From CAVVZJ01 sp963752755 (GTDB lineage Bacteria > Planctomycetota > Planctomycetia > Isosphaerales > Isosphaeraceae): a stretch of 64,000 bases of DNA. The position numbers and the translations under genes were made by a program. The notes under the pieces were generated by a model that saw only the letters and a list, made by a program, of their open reading frames with translations, ran no database searches and was not told where the DNA came from. Location: NCBI GenBank assembly GCA_963752755.1, contig CAVVZJ010000014.1, positions 372,001-436,000 on the forward strand. The letters are read 5' to 3'. Positions 58,231 through 64,000 of this stretch are shown in pieces (the first letter of the stretch is position 1; every line of letters starts with the position of its first letter).

Positions 58231-59756
58231 GCGGTGAGCGTTTGGTGGTCGCGAAGCGGGACGGACACCCCGGCGGTTGCCGGTCGGCTCCCGTGGTAGA
58301 GCCAGCAGCCGTTGCCTTCGTAGCGTTTCGCGAGCACGAAGCCGTTCTTCCCGATCAGGCCGAGCAGCGGCTCTTCCTCCATGCTGACGCCGCTCCTTAG
58401 CCTGTTCTGAGAGAACAGGACCCAGACGTCGTTCGATGCAAGGGGGGGTAAGTCGTTGCCGTCCCGGAATCGCATCAGGACGGGTTGCGCCCGGATCGCG
58501 AAGCGGTCTGCGTAATACTGGAAGGCCGGTGTCGAGTAGGAGGAAACGACCAGCGTATCGCCCTCCTGGGAGCGATCCGCCACGATCCGGAGCATCTCGC
58601 AGATTTCCTCGACACCCTCAGGCCGGGCAAACGTCTTCAACGAGGAGAAGGCGGGATTGAAGATGAGAATCGCGACGCAGAGCAGCGCGGCGGCATGCCG
58701 ACCCGGTCCGGCCGGCCGCCGTCGTCGGACGGTCAGGCGATCGAGCGCGGCCAGTCCCGACGCGATCAGAACCGTCTGGAGCGGGACCAGAAACAGGATC
58801 AGGCGTCCCGTGAACGGGTAGATCCGGGTCAAGGCCGCGCACCAGGTCACTCCGATGACGGCGATCGCTGCCAGCACGCCCGGCCTCTCCCGTGCTGGCG
58901 CCCGCAGCATCGCCAGGACGATCAGCCAGAAGGCCAGTCCCTCGAAGTCGAACGATGCGGGATACTCCAGGGCCTGGAACGGGCTCCAGTAGATCCAGTT
59001 GAAGGCATCGATCGAGAGGGTGGGCCGGGGCAGGAAGCCCTTGGACCAGAAATTGACCAGGTACGCATTCTTGCCGAGGGGGCGGACGAACCCGACATAA
59101 GAGACCGCGAAGCTGGCCAACCAGGCCATCCCCATCAGGACGAGCGCCGCCAACTCGCGTGGGCGTTTCTCCCGGATCGCCCGGACGAGTGAGACGAGTC
59201 CCAGCCCGGCGAGCACGAAGACCGCTGGGTGCGAGAACCAGGGGGCGAGACAACCCACCACCGCCAGCCATCCCAGGCGACTCCCGTCACCGGCCCGGGT
59301 GCGGGCCCAGAGCCAGAGCAGAAGCACGGCGAGCATCGCGTCGGAGGAATACTGCTTGACCTCCGAGGCGTAATAGATCAAGGCCGGGCACAATGCCACA
59401 TAGGCAACGGCCATGACCGAGGCCCGCGGCCCCGCGATCCGACGGCAGAACCGCCAGGTGAAGACCAGGGTCAGGCATCCTGCCAGGAGCGGCAAGAGCC
59501 GCAAGGCCCGCTCTCCCATCCCGAGGACCGCGACGATCGCCTTCTCCGCGAACAGGAAGCCGAGGGGCGCGCCTTGGTCGTAATGGAGGGGTTTCAGCAA
59601 GCCCCGGAAGTCGCGATGGGCGAGGTTGTAGGTCAGATACGATTCATCCAACCAGAGATTCCGATTAAAGCAATAATGCCTCAACCGGAGCGTCATTCCG
59701 CCGATCACCGCCGCGAGGCACCACCGATCGGCCGCGACACGCGCCCGCATGTCCAT
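58224..59756 (-). CDS. GT39-type (GT-C fold) membrane glycosyltransferase
   Basis: This 510-residue multi-pass protein has about ten helices and the acidic motif NRNLWLDESYLTYNLAHRDF with Asp37-Glu38 in the first external loop, typical of GT-C transferases that use polyprenyl-phosphate sugars. Further helix blocks: YVALCPALIYYASEVKQYSS, ALVLMGMAWLASFAVSYVGF, YPFTGRLILFLVPLQTVLIA. The C-terminal periplasmic part (SQEGDTLVVSSYSTPAFQYY) may bind the acceptor. It is intact and ends 7 bp into the convergent lipoprotein gene. Confidence 0.82.
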   Translation of the reverse strand: MDMRARVAADRWCLAAVIGGMTLRLRHYCFNRNLWLDESYLTYNLAHRDFRGLLKPLHYDQGAPLGFLFAEKAIVAVLGMGERALRLLPLLAGCLTLVFTWRFCRRIAGPRASVMAVAYVALCPALIYYASEVKQYSSDAMLAVLLLWLWARTRAGDGSRLGWLAVVGCLAPWFSHPAVFVLAGLGLVSLVRAIREKRPRELAALVLMGMAWLASFAVSYVGFVRPLGKNAYLVNFWSKGFLPRPTLSIDAFNWIYWSPFQALEYPASFDFEGLAFWLIVLAMLRAPARERPGVLAAIAVIGVTWCAALTRIYPFTGRLILFLVPLQTVLIASGLAALDRLTVRRRRPAGPGRHAAALLCVAILIFNPAFSSLKTFARPEGVEEICEMLRIVADRSQEGDTLVVSSYSTPAFQYYADRFAIRAQPVLMRFRDGNDLPPLASNDVWVLFSQNRLRSGVSMEEEPLLGLIGKNGFVLAKRYEGNGCWLYHGSRPATAGVSVPLRDHQTLTAQ

Positions 59757-59962
59757 GGGAGATGGCCCCCGTGTCTCGATGTCCTGTGACCGCCCGGGTC
59801 ACCCGCGGTCGGGTTCCACGTCGTTCTGTCCGTGCCAGACCATGCAGAACCTGGGCAGAGGCGGAGGAACCGAAGATCGGCACCTGTCGTCCGTGTCACC
59901 CCGGCGTCATCGCGTCGCCGCCTGGAGGCGCCGCCCCCCGCGGATCGCCAACAGGCTGCGGC

Positions 59963-60355
59963 TCAATGCGGGCTCTCCTCGACCTTCTTCTTGTAGGCGT
60001 CGAAGTCGAGCAATCCGGCCAGGTCGCGGGCGGGGTCGGCGACGCGGACCTTGAGGAGCCAGCCGCGGCCGTAAGGGTCCTCGCCGAGGATCTGAACATC
60101 GTCGGCGACGGCGGGGTTGACCTCGACGACCTCGCCGCTGAGCGGGGCGTAAAGGTCGCTGACCGCCTTGACGCTCTCGACCTCGCCGAAGGGCTTGCCG
60201 GCTTCCAGCGTCTTGCCGACGGCGGGCAGGTCGATGTGGATCAGGTCGGTGAGTTGCTCCACGGCGAACCGGGAGATCCCGACGGTCGCCACGTTGCCGT
60301 CGAGGTGGACCCATTCGTGCGTGGACGTGTACTTCAGCGCCTTCTCGTCGAACAT
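59963..60355 (-). CDS. gcvH: Glycine cleavage system H protein
   Basis: GcvH carries the lipoyl arm of the glycine cleavage complex. The 130-residue product has the conserved order STHEWVHLDGNVATVGISRF and the lipoylated lysine in GEVESVKAVSDLYAPLSGEV (K63). Start ATG 60355. gcvPA/gcvPB are 14-17 kb away and no gcvT is in the window. The gene is intact. Confidence 0.95.
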   Translation of the reverse strand: MFDEKALKYTSTHEWVHLDGNVATVGISRFAVEQLTDLIHIDLPAVGKTLEAGKPFGEVESVKAVSDLYAPLSGEVVEVNPAVADDVQILGEDPYGRGWLLKVRVADPARDLAGLLDFDAYKKKVEESPH

Positions 60356-60494
60356 GGGGAAGCCTCGGGGTCAACAGGTCGCGGAACCGGACAGCGGCTG
60401 TCGGCCTCCATCATACCCGGATTCGCGCCCGGCATTCGAGTCCGAGAGCCCGACGCGCCCCTCGGGTCGAGGCAAGCCGCCAGGCGATTGGGGG

Positions 60495-61894
60495 TCAGAA
60501 CTGGAAGTAGATGAACGGCTGGAAGTCCTGCGGCTTGAAGACGATCGCCAGGAGGATCAGCGAGAAGAGGATCAAGGGCGTCGCCAGGTGGTCGGGGCGT
60601 CGGGCCTCAAACCAGCGGATGTCGGCGAGATGCAGGAGGGTGACGGCCCCGCAAAGCAGCAGGACGTACACCACGGCCGGCTGGATCCAGTGGAAGCCCG
60701 CCGAGGGCCAGAACATCTGGCGGAGCATCAGGGCCGCATGGGGGAAGTCGGGCGGCCGGAAGAAGACCCAGCCCACCAGGACGATCAGCATGGTGACCGA
60801 CCAGCCCAGGACCGAGCGCCACGGCCCCTCCGGCGGCCGACGGCCGCCGCGGTGCTCGTCGAGGAACCGCTGGCCGGCGAGGGCCAGGCCGTGCACGCCG
60901 CCCCAGAAGACGAACGTCCAGGCCGCGCCGTGCCAGAGGCCGCCGATGAGCATCGTCAGCATCAGGTTGAGGTACGTCCGCCGACGGCCGCGACGGCTGC
61001 CACCCAGGGGGATGTACAGGTAATCGCGGAGCCAGCTCGACAGGGAGATATGCCAGCGCCGCCAGAACTCGTCGATGCGTCGCGAGAGGTAAGGGCGGTT
61101 GAAGTTCTCCGGGAACTCGAAGCCGAAGAACCGAGCGGTGCCGATCGCCATGTCGGAGTAGCCGGAGAAATCGCAGTAGATCTGCACGGCGTAGGCGACC
61201 ACGGCCAGCCAGGTTGTCGCCGCGTCGAACGTGCCGGCGGAGGCGAAGACGGCGTCCACGTAGGCGCCGAGGGTGTCGGCCAGGAGCACCTTCTTGAAGA
61301 AGCCGAAGGCGAACTGGCGGAACCCAAGGAACGCCCCTTCCCAGGTGACCTCGCGGGGTGTCCGGATCTGCGGCAGGAAGTGCGAGGCCCGCACGATCGG
61401 GCCGGCGACCAGAACCGGGAAGAACGTGATGAACAGGGCGAAGTCGAACGGGTCGTACGTCGGCTCCAGCTCGCCGCGATAGACGTCGATCGTGTAGCTG
61501 AGGGCGTGGAACGTGTAGAACGAGATCCCGATCGGCAGGATCACGTTGAGCGTCTGGGCGTTCCAACCGAGCAGGCCAAAGACGCTCTGGAAGGACGTCG
61601 CGAAGAAATTGTAATACTTGAAAACGCCGAGCGTTCCGAGGCCGACGGCCACGCCGGTCCAGAGCAGGACGTCGCGCACGCGCTGACTCTTGGCCCGGTC
61701 GAGGCCGAGGCCCAGCAGGTAGTTCAGGGCGATCGAGACCAGCATCAGGCCGAGGAACCGCCAGTCCCAGTAGGCATAAAAATAGAGGCTGGCGGCCAGC
61801 AGGAGGAGCTTCCGCGCCGGTAGCTGGGGAGCGCGAGGTAGCCGGCCAGCACGGCGGCGAAAAGGACGAAGAACTCGAGCTGGGCGAACGTCAT
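60495..61894 (-). CDS. MBOAT-family O-acyltransferase (AlgI type), frameshifted
   Basis: This membrane protein of about 465 residues is of the MBOAT family. ATG 61894 gives MTFAQLEFFVLFAAVLAGYL, then after a shift near 61820 continues as ARKLLLLAASLYFYAYWDWR. Motifs: NVILPIGISFYTFHALSYTI, FDFALFITFFPVLVAGPIVR, QIYCDFSGYSDMAIGTARFF and the active-site His in MLIGGLWHGAAWTFVFWGGV. Members acetylate alginate, cellulose or other polysaccharides at the membrane together with an SGNH protein. Its ATG overlaps the stop of the upstream SGNH gene (ATGA at 61894-61891). Confidence 0.9.
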
Positions 61895-63063
61895 CGCGGC
61901 TGGCCCTCGAGATAGCGGCGGATGGCCTGGGCGACGCAGCGATGGCCCTCGGCGTTGAGGTGGCCGCTGCCGAGGACCGAGTTTGGAAATCCGCGCGGGA
62001 AGGCCCGTTTCGAGCGGGCCAGGGCGACAAACTCGTCGTGGAGGTCGATCAGGGGAATGTTCATCTCGGCACAGAGCCGGTGCAACGCCGCGGCCTGATC
62101 GGCGTTCGGGTCATCCTCGGAGAGGCGTCCCCCGGCGAGTGGGCTCGGAAGGCGGGGGAGGTAGACCAGCACGAGCGGGGCCTCGACCTGGTTGCGGAGT
62201 TTTTCCAGGGCGAAGCGCCAGCCCTCCACGGGGATCGTCCGCGGGGCCCCCGTCTCCGACCCGCTCTCCCCGGTCGTCGCGGCCTGGCCCGGCGCGAACC
62301 GGATCTCCGCCTCGCCAGAACGCTTGAGCATTTCCCAGACGACCTGAAGGTGCCAGCGCATCAGGAACTGTTTGAGTCCCTCCGCCCGCGGGGTCCAGTG
62401 CGATTCGACGAACGCGAAGCCCTCCGGCGCGGCCGGGTCGCTGATGAACTGGCTCTCCCGGTGGTCCAGGTCCGGGTCAAGGTCTTCGATCTGCCCGAGG
62501 ACGAGGAAGTGCGCCCGGACCCGCGGCACCAGCCGCTCGTAGCGGGGCATCTGGAAGTAAATGTCCGCCAATCCCCAGCCTCGCGTGCCGACGCCGACAG
62601 CCGTCAGCGGCCGGTCGGCGTGCCGGGCGTTCCATTCTCGGGTGAGCACCTGGGACATTTTCTCATCGTCATCGACCTGGACGGCCTCGACGTACGAATC
62701 GCCCCAGATCAGCACGGTTTCGGTCTCGATCCGGGTCACGTCCGGGATCGCGGCCACCCCGAAGCGGCCGACCTGGGTGATCCCCTCTCCCTCCACCCAG
62801 CTCCGATAACGGCCCGGCGCGACCACGAAACGGTCCAACTCCGGCTCCCAGACATAGGGGACGTAGGGGGTCAGCCAGAGCGCCGAGGCCACCCAGACGA
62901 CCAGGCATGAGAGGAAAAAGCCGGCTACCCAGACCGCCACCATCCGCAAGGCCCGCGATTTCCGAGCCACGGCGTTCCCGCGACGGCGTTTCGATGCGCC
63001 GGCTGTCGTGCCCACTTCGGGGAGCGGTTCGACCACACAGATTGGCCGTTGATCGATCGGCAT
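61891..63063 (-). CDS. SGNH-hydrolase-like protein paired with the MBOAT acyltransferase
   Basis: The 390-residue product has one helix (VAVWVAGFFLSCLVVWVAS, about 42-60) and an outer SGNH-type domain: VLIWGDSYVEAVQV (block I, GDS at 121-123), VGVGTRGWGLADIYFQM (block II) and GSGHLNAEGHRCVAQAI (the D/HxxH-like block V). AlgJ/AlgX/PatB-like proteins act after MBOAT proteins to place acetyl groups on polysaccharides outside the membrane. Translationally coupled to the MBOAT gene. It is intact. Confidence 0.82.
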   Translation of the reverse strand: MPIDQRPICVVEPLPEVGTTAGASKRRRGNAVARKSRALRMVAVWVAGFFLSCLVVWVASALWLTPYVPYVWEPELDRFVVAPGRYRSWVEGEGITQVGRFGVAAIPDVTRIETETVLIWGDSYVEAVQVDDDEKMSQVLTREWNARHADRPLTAVGVGTRGWGLADIYFQMPRYERLVPRVRAHFLVLGQIEDLDPDLDHRESQFISDPAAPEGFAFVESHWTPRAEGLKQFLMRWHLQVVWEMLKRSGEAEIRFAPGQAATTGESGSETGAPRTIPVEGWRFALEKLRNQVEAPLVLVYLPRLPSPLAGGRLSEDDPNADQAAALHRLCAEMNIPLIDLHDEFVALARSKRAFPRGFPNSVLGSGHLNAEGHRCVAQAIRRYLEGQPR

Positions 63064-63449
63064 GGTTTGACTCGGTGTAACCTGGGTCCAGGTTGCGATT
63101 TCGATGGCAATGACCGGCGAGAGGGCTCAACGTCCTGGTGGGTTGGTTCTCGGGGCGATCGATACGACCTGGTCTTCAGGTGGTGGCGCGGGGGTGTGGG
63201 CGAGGGGCCAGGCGATCAGTCGGACGACCGCCCAGGGAATGACTCCTCCTCGCGCACAGACACCGTGCCGGTGGATGTCCACGCGGTTCTCGGAGTGGCG
63301 GAAATAGCCTCGGAAGAATTGTAGCTCAGAAGTTCATCGAGCAACAAGCGGTTTGGTCGAAAAGCGAACGGTTTGGGTGCGGTTGGTGGCGGTCAACCAA
63401 CGTCCCGAAATCTTCCCTTCCGGATCTTCGGGGCTCGTCGGTCGGAATC
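63064..63449. other. Spacer, no gene seen
   Basis: These 386 bp lie between the SGNH gene start (63063) and the end of the glycosyltransferase gene (63450), both minus strand. I see no conserved frame, hairpin or repeat; the promoter of the SGNH-MBOAT pair should be here, but no strong -35/-10 pair was recognised. Confidence 0.4.
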
Positions 63450-64000
63450 TCAGCTCGTGACGGCGGCCAGGTCGGCGGCGTCGGATCGGAGTTCCGGGAA
63501 GTCGGGCTTGTTGGGCCTTCGGCCGAGAACCCATCGATAGACCTCGAGGATCTGCTGCGCTTTGGCCGCCCAGGTGAAGTTCCGCTCGACGCGACGGACC
63601 GCCGCCTGGCTCTTGATGTCGATCTCGGAGGGGTCGGCGACGATCCGGGCCAGGACTTCCCGCAGCCGCTCGACGATCTGGGCGCGGTGCCCCATCGGGA
63701 TTCGATAGCCGGTCTCCTCGGTCGCCAGCTCGCCTGGCCCGCCGTAGTTGACGACCACGGGCACGAGACCGACGGCCATCGCTTCCAGGACGACTCCGCC
63801 TCCGAACTCGCGAATACTCGGGAACGTCAAGAGGTCCGACTCCACGAGCCGGTTGGCGACCTGGGAATGCTCGACCCAGCCATGGAAGGTCACGCCGGCC
63901 TCAAGGCCCTCGCGTGCGACAAATTGCCGGAGCTGGGGCATCTGGGGTCCGTCACCGATCAAGTCGAGCTTCAAGCGGCCATCCTTCAGGAACGGGGTCG
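63450..64000 (-). CDS. GT4-family glycosyltransferase, C-terminal part (partial)
   Basis: The frame is open to the right edge (…TPFLKDGRLKLDLIGDGPQM), so the N-terminal domain lies beyond the window. The visible nucleotide-sugar-binding domain has LKLDLIGDGPQMPQLRQFVA, GVTFHGWVEHSQVANRLVES and SIREFGGGVVLEAMAVGLVP with the E-x7-E motif, then GPGELATEETGYRI. It ends with a basic helix (WAAKAQQILEVYRWVLGRRP). Likely adds sugars in polysaccharide synthesis near the O-acetylation pair. Confidence 0.88.
   Translation of the reverse strand, partial: TPFLKDGRLKLDLIGDGPQMPQLRQFVAREGLEAGVTFHGWVEHSQVANRLVESDLLTFPSIREFGGGVVLEAMAVGLVPVVVNYGGPGELATEETGYRIPMGHRAQIVERLREVLARIVADPSEIDIKSQAAVRRVERNFTWAAKAQQILEVYRWVLGRRPNKPDFPELRSDAADLAAVTS

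Overview
The window looks like chromosomal DNA from a high-GC planctomycete, probably of the Isosphaeraceae type; the taxon is inferred from gene content, not from a marker gene. The pointers are a DUF1501 protein, an HTTM protein with a one-helix partner, a PEP-CTERM protein, DUF4058, a ceramidase-like hydrolase, a secretin with a LysM-like tail, and many long intergenic palindromes. About half of the genes, including essential ones (ribD, leuC, gcvPA, gcvPB, lgt), are broken by single-base frame changes although the protein homology continues across them. I read these as sequencing or assembly indels and give each such gene one full span with the break positions.

Layout. 1-3487: end of a membrane protein, a DUF3106-like secreted protein, ribD, rex and tRNA-Gln(UUG). 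3488-7600: a PEP-CTERM protein and a leuC / TIR-domain / leuD operon, all on the minus strand. 7601-8602: a repeat-rich spacer. 8603-19308: a TIM-barrel isomerase, DUF1501, two large secreted proteins of unknown role, the HTTM pair, a Gly/Ser/His repeat protein and a two-domain class II aldolase. 19566-25823: one gene for a giant multi-pass membrane protein of about 2,080 residues. 25943-30092: an alpha/beta hydrolase, a DUF4198/DUF3386-like protein, a small Cys-rich secreted protein and palindromic repeats.

30093-41780 is a type II secretion / type IV pilus-like locus on the plus strand. It holds a secretin with a C-terminal LysM-like module, two nearly identical tandem pseudopilins, a PilM-PilN-like fusion, PilO-like and PilP-like proteins, a GspF/PilC platform protein, three more pseudopilins, a PilX/GspK-like protein, a DUF5658 protein and a PilZ protein. 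No motor ATPase or prepilin peptidase gene is in the window, so these must be supplied from elsewhere. 41927-46545 (minus) has gcvPA and gcvPB separated by an ATP-grasp protein, a zeta-toxin-like kinase and a small acidic protein. gcvH lies 14 kb away at 59963.

46683-54483 has DUF4058, a ceramidase-like protein, a 1-kb block of repeats, a zinc-ribbon membrane protein, an IS3-type transposase fragment with tandem repeats, what looks like a deletion remnant of a second DUF4058 gene, and a multi-PAS histidine kinase. 54703-57319 (plus) is a compact ferredoxin-panC-panD-lgt cluster. The right end (minus) has a GT39-type glycosyltransferase, gcvH, an MBOAT/SGNH O-acetylation pair and the end of a GT4 glycosyltransferase.

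The observations I rate highest are two operons in which a TIR gene (leuC-leuD) or a toxin-like cassette (gcvPA-gcvPB) sits between the two subunit genes of a metabolic enzyme; a three-copy intergenic element, two copies of which end in a perfect extended -10 promoter; the pseudopilin duplication; and the DUF4058 remnant.
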